Source of the DNA: Maribacter vaceletii
GTDB taxonomy: Bacteria; Bacteroidota; Bacteroidia; Flavobacteriales; Flavobacteriaceae
Direction of reading: 5' to 3'
DNA: 64,000 nt
Assembly (NCBI RefSeq): GCF_003634105.1
Contig: NZ_RBIQ01000007.1
Coordinates: 1,723,735 to 1,787,734, forward strand
The translations under genes were made by a program, and so were the position numbers. Each line of letters starts with the position of its first letter. Within the stretch, counting starts at the first letter, position 1. The notes beneath the pieces are model-generated. The model saw only the letters and a list, made by a program, of their open reading frames with translations, was not told the origin of the DNA and did no database searches. Below are positions 18,995 to 27,360 of this stretch, piece after piece.

Positions 18995-19534
18995 TTATCC
19001 TTTATACACCTGTTCTTTAAAAAACTGTATTTTAAGGCTTAATTTTTCTTTTAATTTAGTATCAGAAATTTTATTTTCTTTAAAAGTTTCATAGAAATTT
19101 GGCAATGAAAAATCCCCAGTTACATTACCCCCTAGGAATGGAAAATATTCTTTTGCCGATTGTAAAACTGTTTTACCGCCTCTGTTACCAGGAGAAGTTG
19201 CTAACAATAATATTGGTTTATCTTTCCATACTTTAATGTCAATTCTAGATAACCAATCTAGAGTGTTTTTAAAAGCGGCCGTATAAGAACCATTATGCTC
19301 TGCTAATGATATAACCAATCCATCTGTATCTTCTATTTGCTTGCTTAGTTTTACTGCATTCTCAGGAATTCCAAATTCTGTTTCGAAGTCAATTCCGTAA
19401 AGTGGTAATTCGTAATCATTTAAATCTACAATGCTTACTTCAACATTATTAATTTTATTAGCGGTATAAATAGCGAGTTCTTTATTTATAGAGTTTTTAC
19501 TATTACTTCCTCCTAAAGCTATTATGTTTTTCAT
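18995..19534 (-). CDS. NADPH-dependent FMN reductase family flavoprotein
   Basis: 179 residues, flavodoxin-like fold. The FMN phosphate loop is ALGGSNSKNSINKELA, and the second loop AEHNGSYTAAFKNTLDWLSR is typical of this family. It reduces FMN, quinones or other small acceptors with NADPH. It starts 1 nt after the stop of the DoxX gene, so it is in the same transcript. Confidence 0.9.
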   Translation of the reverse strand: MKNIIALGGSNSKNSINKELAIYTANKINNVEVSIVDLNDYELPLYGIDFETEFGIPENAVKLSKQIEDTDGLVISLAEHNGSYTAAFKNTLDWLSRIDIKVWKDKPILLLATSPGNRGGKTVLQSAKEYFPFLGGNVTGDFSLPNFYETFKENKISDTKLKEKLSLKIQFFKEQVYKG

Positions 19535-19535
19535 C

Positions 19536-19991
19536 TTATTTTTTGTTTAAGTATTTTATAATCTGAGTATCTAGAGAAAATTTACCTGAACCATTTATTA
19601 CCGTTGTAATTGCTAAACCTATAATCAATAAAGAATATTCATAACCTTCTCCTTTTTGAGCACCAAACCAATTCATAAAAAAACCATGTTCCATTTGTGC
19701 TGTAAAAATTATTCCTATGAATAGAAAAACTATGGCTAATGACCAAATTCTACTAGCAAACCCAAGTATTAAGAAAATGGCTCCAAAAAACTCTATTTTG
19801 ATTACCAAAAATGCTATAATCCAAGAGAGTTGCATTTGGTTGGTTAAAGCATTTAAAGTTGCTGTATAGCCGTACCCTCCAAATAGGCCTAGCATTTTTT
19901 GAGCCCCATGAGGAAATAGTACTAATCCTAGTGTTAAACGAGCAATTAATTGCCCCCAATTGTCTTTTGTTTTAAGAATTTTACGTATCAT
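19536..19991 (-). CDS. DoxX family membrane protein
   Basis: 151 residues, four hydrophobic segments (LIARLTLGLVLFPHGAQKML; WIIAFLVIKIEFFGAIFLIL; LAIVFLFIGIIFTA; YSLLIIGLAITTVING). The HGAQK motif near the first segment is typical for DoxX/TQO-like proteins. Probably an inner-membrane protein in redox or stress metabolism; co-transcribed with the flavin reductase. Confidence 0.9.
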   Translation of the reverse strand: MIRKILKTKDNWGQLIARLTLGLVLFPHGAQKMLGLFGGYGYTATLNALTNQMQLSWIIAFLVIKIEFFGAIFLILGFASRIWSLAIVFLFIGIIFTAQMEHGFFMNWFGAQKGEGYEYSLLIIGLAITTVINGSGKFSLDTQIIKYLNKK

Positions 19992-19999
19992 TTTTATGT

Positions 20000-20653
20000 T
20001 TATTTGTTAATGAATATTTTTCTAACAAAAAAACCTATAGAGGTTTTTGTTATTGGATTTTTACCATATTGATCAAAGTCTGCTGCTAAACCAAATTGTG
20101 TTGTTTTATATGAAAGACCTGTTCTTATTTGTTGAAAACTTCTGGAATGTATCGAGAATTTATCCCAATGGGTAAGTATTTGAGCGCTTAATAACGCATT
20201 CCATTCTTTTTTTAATGGTTGTGTAAGTTGTATTTGAACAACTAATTCTCCGTTAATAAAATTACTGACTTCTAAATGAGCAACAGAAGGGATAACAACA
20301 AGAGAAAATCTTTTTGTTTTTACATTAAATAGTAAAGAGATCCTTTCAGAAAAACCAGCAACACTATTATAATAAAGAGATGGGCCAATTGATATTGATT
20401 TGCTAAAATTCCAAAAAGCTGTAGTTTGTACTCCCAGCTCATCAAAAATTATATTTTCCTTGTTATGATATTTTTGAAAAAAAGCTAAAGTTAGGATAGA
20501 AAATGTTTTTTTATCGTCGATTGGTCTATTTGAAAAAGAAGTAAAATCAGTTTTACCAATTCCAGAAGCAAATTCTAATTGTGTAAATTGAGCTACTACT
20601 TTTTGACTAATAACCAAAAAGAAAAAAATTAAAATAACATGTGTTTTTTTCAT
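20000..20653 (-). CDS. Probable outer-membrane beta-barrel protein, unknown
   Basis: 217 residues from the ATG at 20653, which begins a signal peptide (MKKTHVILIFFFLVISQK then VVAQ). The longer start at 20737 would overlap the Crp-like gene. The body alternates short amphipathic strands (SISIGPSLYYNSVAGF, RFSLVVIPSVAHLEV) and ends with an aromatic-rich strand, suggesting a small barrel. No family recognised. It sits 8 nt from the DoxX operon and just after the Crp-like gene. Confidence 0.6.
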   Translation of the reverse strand: MKKTHVILIFFFLVISQKVVAQFTQLEFASGIGKTDFTSFSNRPIDDKKTFSILTLAFFQKYHNKENIIFDELGVQTTAFWNFSKSISIGPSLYYNSVAGFSERISLLFNVKTKRFSLVVIPSVAHLEVSNFINGELVVQIQLTQPLKKEWNALLSAQILTHWDKFSIHSRSFQQIRTGLSYKTTQFGLAADFDQYGKNPITKTSIGFFVRKIFINK

Positions 20654-20705
20654 ACTACAAAGAACAAACTCTTTGTATCTAGAAAAAATAATGTACATTA
20701 AGAAA

Positions 20706-21287
20706 TTACATTGATGCCATTTTTTTTCTAAGCACACTCAAAAATTCAGGTGTAACACCTAAATAAGCAGCAATATTTTTTTGAGAAATTTTATTAATTA
20801 ATGAAGGATATTTTTTGATGAAATTACGATAGCGATCTTCGGCGTTTAAAGAAATGTTCTGATCAGATTGTTGTATATAAGAAACCAATGATCTTTGATA
20901 TAAGATTCTATAAAAACGTTCAAACTTTGGAATTTTTTCGAATAGTAAATCAAAATTTTCTTTTGAGATTTGTAACACTTCAGATTCTTCTAGCGCTTGT
21001 ACAAAATAGTTTCCAGGTTGCTGTGTTATAAAACTAGCTATATCTCCGGACCACCAGTCCTTAACAGCAAACATAGATATATGTTCAGAACCTTTATCAT
21101 CTATTTTGTAAATTTTTAAACAACCTTTAGTAGTAAAATAGTCGTATTTTGCAATTTCTCCTGGTTTAAGTAGAAACTCTTTTTTTTTAAGTTTTTTCTC
21201 TTTTAATAAAGAAATAAATAAGTCTTGTTCTTCTTGATTTAAGTCTATAAAACGACTAATGTTTTTTAAAATTAATTTGTAGTTCAT
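20706..21287 (-). CDS. Crp/Fnr family transcriptional regulator
   Basis: 193 residues. The cyclic-nucleotide-binding-like domain covers about residues 10-115 (LLKPGEIAKYDYFTTKGCLKIYKID), and the C-terminal HTH is shortened, with ISQKNIAAYLGVTPEFLSVLRKK as recognition region. This short form is abundant in Flavobacteria. It probably controls the neighbouring DoxX/flavin reductase genes; the effector is unknown. Confidence 0.88.
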   Translation of the reverse strand: MNYKLILKNISRFIDLNQEEQDLFISLLKEKKLKKKEFLLKPGEIAKYDYFTTKGCLKIYKIDDKGSEHISMFAVKDWWSGDIASFITQQPGNYFVQALEESEVLQISKENFDLLFEKIPKFERFYRILYQRSLVSYIQQSDQNISLNAEDRYRNFIKKYPSLINKISQKNIAAYLGVTPEFLSVLRKKMASM

Positions 21288-21375
21288 TTTTTATAGGCAT
21301 TACAGTAACTATTTTAAGATTAAGTATTTTTTATAATTACTGTTATCGTATAAGACTAGTTGTGTGGTTAAATAC

Positions 21376-22011
21376 TTACTTTATATATTTACTTAATAGC
21401 ATTCTTTTTTTTGGCGGAATAGCTTTACTGTTTACTACAATTTTCAGTAAATTTTGGTCTTTTTCTTTTGTATGAACTAAATAAAATAATTCAGATACAG
21501 TTAAACTAACTTTTGGACGTTCTATTAATAAGAATTCATCATTAATATTAACATATCCTTCCTCTAAAATACTTAAATATGTTCCTCCAAATCCATGTTT
21601 TATAAATTGTTTAAGTACTTTTTGAGTTCCAAATTTATATCCAAACTTATAGCATGGTTCTCTATATTGGGATACTTGCACTATTGTTTCTCCTACTTTA
21701 TAAATATCACCTAAATATACATTTCTCTCATCAAAATTTGCAACGGTTAAATTTTCTCCAAACATTCCCCATGACCAATCAAGGTTTGGGTATAAATTTT
21801 TCCAATACGGATATTGTTCAGAAGAAAACAAGTAACAAGCTTTATAATATCCCCCATGATTTAGTCTATTCGACACCTCATCATTTATCACGTCATTTTT
21901 TGTCAAATATATCGGCTTATCTGTGGGCTTTTTATATATACCAGTGGTTTCTTCCTTTCCATTCCAAATGAATTTTGTAGGTTTTCCTATGTTAGTAGAA
22001 ATAATTTTCAT
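21376..22011 (-). CDS. MOSC domain protein (YiiM-like)
   Basis: 211 residues. The MOSC core has LNHGGYYKACYLFS, SWGMFGENLTVANFDE and the conserved Cys in VSQYREPCYKFGYKFG, which binds sulfur or molybdopterin in family members. Family roles include handling of molybdenum-cofactor sulfur and detoxification of N-hydroxylated compounds. It is a single gene with no operon partner. Confidence 0.88.
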   Translation of the reverse strand: MKIISTNIGKPTKFIWNGKEETTGIYKKPTDKPIYLTKNDVINDEVSNRLNHGGYYKACYLFSSEQYPYWKNLYPNLDWSWGMFGENLTVANFDERNVYLGDIYKVGETIVQVSQYREPCYKFGYKFGTQKVLKQFIKHGFGGTYLSILEEGYVNINDEFLLIERPKVSLTVSELFYLVHTKEKDQNLLKIVVNSKAIPPKKRMLLSKYIK

Positions 22012-22176
22012 TAAGTGGTATTTTATACTCTATTTAAGGGTAATTGTCTAGTGTAAGAATAATAGCGTATTTAAATTTACTAAAATTTAAGTTAAACACA
22101 AAGACACAAAAGGCACAAAATTAGAAGGTTAATGCTTTCCTAGTTATTTTTTATATGCAATTTTTTGTCACAGTAT

Positions 22177-22530
22177 TTATTTTAAAAGCTTATTCATATA
22201 AATGTTGGATATTATTAGAATTCCCATAAGTATTAGAAGTAAAATTATAATAAAGATAGAATCCTTATGTTTGATATGTGCAACTAAAGCCGTTATTAAA
22301 AATAATCCTACACCTGCATAACTCCATTCTTTTAGTTGCAAAGGCGCAAACGGTATTAGTAATACTATTGCAGCTATCAATTTTAATACGGCTAGTTCTA
22401 TCCTGAAAAAGTCAGGAAAACCTAAAGCTCTAATTCCTTGAATTGTACTTTTACTGAATAAATAACTATAAGAGCTTAAGAAGAGAAAAGCAGATATTAT
22501 TGCTGTTGAGAACCAATATATCACTTTCAT
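22177..22530 (-). CDS. DoxX-like small membrane protein
   Basis: 117 residues with four hydrophobic segments (AIISAFLFLSSYSYLF; LAVLKLIAAIVLLIPF; WSYAGVGLFLITALVAHI; IFIIILLLILMGILII). The pattern and the ALGFPDFFRIELAVLKL segment fit the DoxX-like (DoxX_2) group. It starts 1 nt after the SDR stop, so the two form an operon that the adjacent TetR probably controls. Confidence 0.8.
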   Translation of the reverse strand: MKVIYWFSTAIISAFLFLSSYSYLFSKSTIQGIRALGFPDFFRIELAVLKLIAAIVLLIPFAPLQLKEWSYAGVGLFLITALVAHIKHKDSIFIIILLLILMGILIISNIYMNKLLK

Positions 22531-22531
22531 A

Positions 22532-23392
22532 TTACAAAAAACTATCTTGTAATTGTTGCACTATTTTGTGTCCATCTGGGTCAGCTTTAGTTTTTAACTT
22601 ACAAAAATCTTCGGCCCACTGCGAAGTTCGGATTCTTAAAGGAGGATTTTCATTTTTAGCAATACCTAAAGCAACTTCTGCTACTTCCATTCCTGTTTGG
22701 TAAACTTGCTCTTTGCCCTCATTTGCTCTTTTTTGGTTTCCTGCCATATATCTTTCAAATATTGGTAAGTATTCGCCCGTTGCAAATTGTCCTTCAATCG
22801 CAGTTTTTTCAATAGCAGAAGTCATAAATTCTGTAGCTATTCCTCCTGGTTCAATACAAGTAATTTTGATATTGAAGGCATCACTAACATAGGTTGCAAG
22901 CCCTTCCATAAATCCTTCTACAGCAAATTTAGCTCCGCAATATAATTCGTTAAATGGTTGCCCAACCAAACCACCAACAGAAGTAATACTAATTATTTGT
23001 CCAGATTTTTGTTTTCTCATATAAGGTAATACAGCTTGTGTACAAAATACAACTCCATGATAATTTACATCTGTAACCCATCTAATTTCTTCTTCTGAAG
23101 CTTGTTCTGTTGTTTTTGCAAAACCTGCTCCAGCATTATTTACTAATACATCTATTTTTCCATCTTTTTCTATAATAGTCCTTACGGCTGATTCTATTGA
23201 ATCTATTTTAGTTACATCTAAAGAGAGTATTTCTATATCAAGATTTTCTTCTTTAATTTTCTGTTTAAGCTTTTCTGATTTTTTAAGATTACGCATGGTA
23301 GCATATACTTTGTAATTGTTTTTGGCAAATAGAATTGCGCTTTCAAACCCTAAACCAGTTGATGTTCCTGTAATTAATACGTTTTTTTTCAT
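22532..23392 (-). CDS. Short-chain dehydrogenase/reductase
   Basis: 286 residues. Cofactor loop TGTSTGLG, structural VNNAGAG, and the catalytic Ser/Tyr/Lys set in ITSVGG and YCGAKFAVEG are intact. NADP is likely from the basic residue in TMRNLKKSEKL. The substrate is unknown. It is first in an operon with a DoxX-like gene, controlled by an inverted repeat just upstream that resembles one in front of the TetR gene. Confidence 0.93.
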   Translation of the reverse strand: MKKNVLITGTSTGLGFESAILFAKNNYKVYATMRNLKKSEKLKQKIKEENLDIEILSLDVTKIDSIESAVRTIIEKDGKIDVLVNNAGAGFAKTTEQASEEEIRWVTDVNYHGVVFCTQAVLPYMRKQKSGQIISITSVGGLVGQPFNELYCGAKFAVEGFMEGLATYVSDAFNIKITCIEPGGIATEFMTSAIEKTAIEGQFATGEYLPIFERYMAGNQKRANEGKEQVYQTGMEVAEVALGIAKNENPPLRIRTSQWAEDFCKLKTKADPDGHKIVQQLQDSFL

Positions 23393-23404
23393 AATTATTT
23401 TTTA

Positions 23405-23426
23405 TTGGAGTGAATATTCATTCCAA
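23405..23426. promoter_or_regulatory. TetR operator upstream of the SDR operon
   Basis: A 22-bp inverted repeat (TTGGAGTGAAT with ATTCATTCCAA), imperfect at one base pair, 12 nt before the SDR start codon. It shares the half-site TGGAATRAAYATTC with the site at 24015. Confidence 0.7.
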
Positions 23427-23443
23427 ATTATTGATAAATTTTT

Positions 23444-23995
23444 TTATTCTTTGATTGCGTCCCAAACCATTGTTACTTGATTTTTAAGAGAGGTTTGTTT
23501 TTTTTCTGTTTGATTAAAATACCATCTTAAATAGGATAATATAGCCCCACCTATAAACATTAAAATTTCTTCCGTTTCAATGTTTTTAAGAATCCGTTGT
23601 TGTTTTCCTAGTATTAAAAGTTCAAAAACAGGAGCAATAGATTTTTTACCTTCTTTTTTGCTGTTTGTCGTTATAATAGGAGACGCTTGAAGTTGTTCCA
23701 TAAATTGGAAATAGTTAGGGTTGTTAATAAAGAAAGTAACAGCAATGGTAAAATAGTTTTCAAATTGAGTTTTAATTGGCTTATCCAATTCAAAGTTCTC
23801 AAAGATTAATTTTTCTTGTTTTTTTATATCTGTGTAAATTTCATTAATCAAGGCATCTTTATTTGGGAAGTAATTATAAATAGTTCCCATTCCGGTTTCT
23901 GCTGCCTTTCCAATAGCAGACATAGGAGTGTTATGTACTCCTTTTTCTACAAGGATTTTGAGAGCAGAAGATAATATGTTTTGTTTTTTATTCAC
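23444..23995 (-). CDS. TetR/AcrR family regulator
   Basis: 183 residues. The N-terminal DNA-binding domain has VHNTPMSAIGKAAETGMGTIYNYFPNKDALI as its core; the C-terminal half is a divergent ligand domain. It precedes the SDR/DoxX operon by 51 nt on the same strand, with operator-like inverted repeats in front of both transcripts, suggesting autorepression and control of that operon. Confidence 0.92.
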   Translation of the reverse strand: MNKKQNILSSALKILVEKGVHNTPMSAIGKAAETGMGTIYNYFPNKDALINEIYTDIKKQEKLIFENFELDKPIKTQFENYFTIAVTFFINNPNYFQFMEQLQASPIITTNSKKEGKKSIAPVFELLILGKQQRILKNIETEEILMFIGGAILSYLRWYFNQTEKKQTSLKNQVTMVWDAIKE

Positions 23996-24014
23996 TTTAC
24001 AAAGATAATTAAAA

Positions 24015-24030
24015 TGGAATGTTTATTCCA
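24015..24030. promoter_or_regulatory. TetR operator upstream of the TetR gene
   Basis: TGGAATGTTTATTCCA: perfect 6-bp arms (TGGAAT and ATTCCA) around GTTT, 19 nt upstream of the TetR start. Confidence 0.7.
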
Positions 24031-24119
24031 AAATTTACTCAGAATTTTTAAAATGGAAAGATTATTTCTTTAATTATTTTCTAATTTTTTAAAATGTACT
24101 TCAGGTTATGCCTTGAAGG

Positions 24120-25142
24120 TTATTTAACATTTTTATCTAAAGGCAGTTTTCTAACTCCTATAGCGAATGCTTTTGATGGATTAACAGACATCAATAATTT
24201 AAATTCATCATCTGTGAATCCATTTGATTTTAATTTTGGATATAGTTCTTTGAAAATATTTGTATACGGTTTAATAGTTTGATTTTCTTTTTGTGGATCA
24301 TACCAACCAGAATCGTGCGAAATTAAAATTTTATCTAAAATCCCATTTCTTTTAGCAAATAGTATTTTTTCAATATGTTTTTCCAATTCCCAACCCAATC
24401 CGTCCAAACTTATCCAGCATCCCATCTCAGCAGCTTTTAGATAATTCTCATTATTATTTTCTTGGTAGGCATGTACCCAAATAAAAGACTCTGGTGAAAC
24501 TCCCATTTCTTTTATAATTTTTAATTGCGGCCATAACCCTTTTCCTTCTCCAGTGTGTGATGCTATAGTTAAACCGGTTTTTAAATGCGTCAGTGCGGCA
24601 GCTTTTACAAGCTTTTGCTGTATTGTATCTAATGGATTTGTGTTATCAACACCAATTTTAATAAAACCAGGTTTAATAGAAGTTTTATCTATCCCATTCT
24701 CATATTCATTAATCCATTTTTCTGCAAGGTTTTTGGCTGTTATTTCATGAATATATTTAGGAATGTATTTATTATTTCGAGCTCCATAAAGGCCAGTATT
24801 TGTAATAATTCTAATTCCTGTTTTATTGGCTATTTTTTCAAGAAGCAATACATCTCTTCCTAAGAAATTAGGCGTGGCGTCAACAAAATACTTTACTCTA
24901 AATTCTTTAAGTTCTTCGAAATATGGAATAACTTTATTAATTATTGTATCATGGTTCCAACTTTGAGGCTGTATACTATCTGCCCCTATAAAATCAACTA
25001 AAATATGTTCGTGCGATAACCATATTTGATTTGTGTCTACTGGATGAACTCCTTTTACATCCTGTATTAATGGTTGTTGTGTCTTTAATGAGCACCCATA
25101 ACCAAGTACTATGAAGAATAAAGCCAAATATTTTAGTTTCAT
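24120..25142 (-). CDS. Phosphotriesterase-family lipoprotein hydrolase
   Basis: 340 residues from the ATG at 25142, which starts a lipoprotein signal (LALFFIVLGYGC). Amidohydrolase-type metal site: HxH in LSHEHILVDF, a probable carbamylated Lys in GFIKIGVDN, His in ASHTGEG and VHAYQE, and Asp in ISHDSGWY. It resembles phosphotriesterase-related proteins and lactonases; the natural substrate is unknown. It is the leftmost gene of the cassette-like array. Its right edge lies in the site at 25199-25237; its left edge is unclear. Confidence 0.82.
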   Translation of the reverse strand: MKLKYLALFFIVLGYGCSLKTQQPLIQDVKGVHPVDTNQIWLSHEHILVDFIGADSIQPQSWNHDTIINKVIPYFEELKEFRVKYFVDATPNFLGRDVLLLEKIANKTGIRIITNTGLYGARNNKYIPKYIHEITAKNLAEKWINEYENGIDKTSIKPGFIKIGVDNTNPLDTIQQKLVKAAALTHLKTGLTIASHTGEGKGLWPQLKIIKEMGVSPESFIWVHAYQENNNENYLKAAEMGCWISLDGLGWELEKHIEKILFAKRNGILDKILISHDSGWYDPQKENQTIKPYTNIFKELYPKLKSNGFTDDEFKLLMSVNPSKAFAIGVRKLPLDKNVK

Positions 25143-25198
25143 AATTATTGATGCTTTTAATTCTATTAAATAAGCCATGTATAACAAACATAAATTTA

Positions 25199-25237
25199 GT
25201 TAAACTGATGCTATAATTATAGCCATTGTTACCACAC
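25199..25237. repeat. attC-like site 1 (VOC1 cassette end)
   Basis: Read on the minus strand: outer arm GTGTGGTAAC, AA spacer, GGCTAT, AATT loop, ATAGC, then CATCAG/TTTAAC at the possible crossover. The inner part (25210-25223) is the perfect palindrome GCTATAATTATAGC. The outer arm is the exact complement of the VOC1 unit's own start at 25711-25720. Confidence 0.6.
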
Positions 25238-25314
25238 GTTTTTATTTTTCAACTAGTCTTTTAATTTTTAATTTAGATTTTGAAATTAGTTTTTTGTTCA
25301 TTCCTTGAGAAATT

Positions 25315-25695
25315 TCAGTTTTGTATGGGTGATGAAATATCAATTAAAACTCCATTAGGGTCTTTTAGTAGCAACCTTCTTTGTCCATAAAAAGTATCAC
25401 TAGGTTCACTAATAACATCTAATTTTTCAGATAAAGCAGTCTCAAATATTTTGTCTACGTCCTGTACTACAAAAGTTATGTAAAAACCCTTTGGATATGA
25501 TTGAAATTCTTGTGGTATTAGTTCCGTATTTTGGTCAATTATTCCTAATTCTAATTTTTTATCTTTTGAAATTAAATGAACAAACCATTCACTATCATAG
25601 TCCACATTAAAGTCAAATAATTTGATGTAGAAATCTCGACTTTCTGTTAAATTAGTAGAACAGATATTAGTCATTATTCGGTTTAATTTTTCCAT
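25315..25695 (-). CDS. VOC/glyoxalase-family protein (VOC1)
   Basis: 126 residues, one vicinal-oxygen-chelate domain: start MTNICSTNLTESRDFYIKLF, end FYGQRRLLLKDPNGVLIDI. Members bind metals and act as dioxygenases, isomerases or antibiotic-binding proteins. A metal-ligand His is not obvious, so this may be a binding rather than catalytic member. It is alone in a putative 515-bp cassette (about 25205-25719) whose two ends carry complementary 10-mers. Confidence 0.85.
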   Translation of the reverse strand: MEKLNRIMTNICSTNLTESRDFYIKLFDFNVDYDSEWFVHLISKDKKLELGIIDQNTELIPQEFQSYPKGFYITFVVQDVDKIFETALSEKLDVISEPSDTFYGQRRLLLKDPNGVLIDISSPIQN

Positions 25696-25710
25696 ATTTT
25701 TTATGTCAAT

Positions 25711-25780
25711 GTGTGGTAACGTTAAATTGAATGAGTAGTGGCAGATTGCCTGCCATTACCTATATAAAATGTTGGCAACA
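25711..25780. repeat. attC-like site 2 (serine hydrolase cassette end, VOC1 start)
   Basis: Contains GTGTGGTAAC at 25711-25720, the mate of the arm at 25228-25237; an inner hairpin TGGCAG-ATTGC-CTGCCA (25739-25755); and GTTGGCAAC at 25771-25779 at the far end. That last arm does not match the serine hydrolase unit's own start but does match the start of the VOC2 unit (29561-29569). Confidence 0.5.
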
Positions 25781-25790
25781 GTTTTTCAAT

Positions 25791-27266
25791 TTAGTTTTCT
25801 TTCAACAGTTCATTCAATGTGTTCTTTGACCCTTCACTACCTAATTCAACTGCTTTTGTATAACTCTTTATGGCTTCTTCTTTTTTGTCATATTTTAAGT
25901 AAGCTTCACCAAGTGAATCCCATAAATTACCATCTTCAGGGAATAATTTCACATTAAGTTTAAACAATTCTAACGCCCAATCAGGTTTGTCCTCTTTTTT
26001 CAATCTGCTATACCCTAATCGGTTTAGTATGGCATGGTTGTTAAATTCACTTTTAAGTTCTTTCTTTAAAAAATCGGTTAGTTTTTCTGCATTTGTAGAT
26101 GGATTGGTTTTCATAAATTCATGAATCAATTCATAAATGTTCTTTGAAATTGGTGTTGCAGTATAATTGGAATCAAAAATCATTTTGCCAATTTCTCGAG
26201 CAACGTTTTCTGATTCACTACCTAAAAACGCATTTGTTATGTATATAACAACTACATCATCATCTATAAATCTAACAAAATCTGCAAAATACAATCCATT
26301 ACTACCATTATGAGCAACGATTTTCTTGTCTCTTTTACTTTGAGATATTGCCCAACCATAACCATAGTACGAAGTCATTTTATCATTTTCGGCTACATAA
26401 GGTGTTTCTTGGATTTCTTTAGTTTTAGATGTTAAAACAACGTTGTTTTTTAAAACTAAATGCCATTTATATAAATCTTCAATGGTGGAATGAATGTCTC
26501 CCTTACCTATACTATACCAATGTTTATCGTTGTATGGTAGGTGTTGTTGGGTTGTTCCCCAATCTGTCCATTTTTCATCATTTGTATTATAGTAGTATCC
26601 ATGTGCAAGCCTGTCTGTATTAAAGGTGATACTTTTATATCCTGTACTTGTCATTTCAGAAGGTTCAAATAAATTGTCATTTAGAAAAGAACTATACGTT
26701 TGTCCTGAAATCGACTCCAATATAATCGTTAACATGATGTAGTTAGCATTTGCATATTGGTACTTTGTGCCTGGTTTAGATTGTAATTCAGACTCGAAAA
26801 AATCTTTTTGAAACTGTTTTTTACTTGCTTCATTGTATCTAAAACCTCCTGTTCTATTAGAAATTCCTGATGTATGTGTTAATAATTGATGAATAGTTAT
26901 ATCCCTTTTATCAATAGGTGTCTGGGCAAAATATGTACTTATTTTATCTGATGTTTTAATTTTTCCTTGTTCTACAAGTTTTAAAATAGCTGATGCTGTA
27001 AATTGTTTAGTTACAGAACCAATATTAAAAACTGTTGATGGTGAGTTGGGTATTTTATTGTCCCTATCTGCCCATCCATATCCTTTAGATAAAATAATTT
27101 CACCCTTTTTAGAAACTAAAACAACTCCAGAAAAGCCATTTGTTACGCTTGACTCCAAATATGAGTCAATTCTATTGAAGAGCTTTTTATTAGTATTCTG
27201 AGAAAAAGAGTTTGAAGATGAAATAGTTAAAAAAACTATAATTAGTACTTTAATAGTTAAATTCAT
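25791..27266 (-). CDS. Serine hydrolase (beta-lactamase family) with C-terminal TPR
   Basis: 491 residues from the ATG at 27266, which starts the signal peptide (VLIIVFLTISSSNSFSQ). Active site: SxxK in GSVTKQFTAS, YxN in YQYANANYI, and HxG in VAHNGSNG, all intact. The C-terminus carries TPR-like helices (PDWALELFKLNVKLFPEDGN, then LGEAYLKYDKKEEAIKSYTK). A secreted esterase/peptidase-like enzyme; substrate unknown. Single gene in a putative cassette (about 25720-27323). Confidence 0.88.
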   Translation of the reverse strand: MNLTIKVLIIVFLTISSSNSFSQNTNKKLFNRIDSYLESSVTNGFSGVVLVSKKGEIILSKGYGWADRDNKIPNSPSTVFNIGSVTKQFTASAILKLVEQGKIKTSDKISTYFAQTPIDKRDITIHQLLTHTSGISNRTGGFRYNEASKKQFQKDFFESELQSKPGTKYQYANANYIMLTIILESISGQTYSSFLNDNLFEPSEMTSTGYKSITFNTDRLAHGYYYNTNDEKWTDWGTTQQHLPYNDKHWYSIGKGDIHSTIEDLYKWHLVLKNNVVLTSKTKEIQETPYVAENDKMTSYYGYGWAISQSKRDKKIVAHNGSNGLYFADFVRFIDDDVVVIYITNAFLGSESENVAREIGKMIFDSNYTATPISKNIYELIHEFMKTNPSTNAEKLTDFLKKELKSEFNNHAILNRLGYSRLKKEDKPDWALELFKLNVKLFPEDGNLWDSLGEAYLKYDKKEEAIKSYTKAVELGSEGSKNTLNELLKEN

Positions 27267-27317
27267 TTTATAGCTGTTTGATTGATTGATGATGAATAAG
27301 TCCACTTGTTTTCGATT

Positions 27318-27359
27318 ATGTTACAGTTTTTTTTCAAATTATAGCCATTGTTGTAACAC
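27318..27359. repeat. attC-like site 3 (decarboxylase cassette end)
   Basis: On the minus strand: GTGTTACAAC, AA spacer, TGGCTATAATT, then a degenerate A-rich stretch ending CTGTAACAT. It shares AACAATGGCTATAATT with site 1. Its outer arm is complementary over 9 bp to the start of the same unit at 28873-28881. The second inner arm is missing here. Confidence 0.5.
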
Positions 27360-27360
27360 G

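Noticed and set aside
20000..20737. Longer start of the barrel protein at 20737
   Set aside because: It would overlap the Crp-like gene and place the signal peptide internally; the ATG at 20653 is better.
24060..24119. Second attC-like end to the left of the phosphotriesterase gene
   Set aside because: There is a weak CTTCAAGG/CCTGAAG hairpin and TGTTAAATAAC, but no arm that clearly matches the unit's start (TTTAACTAA).
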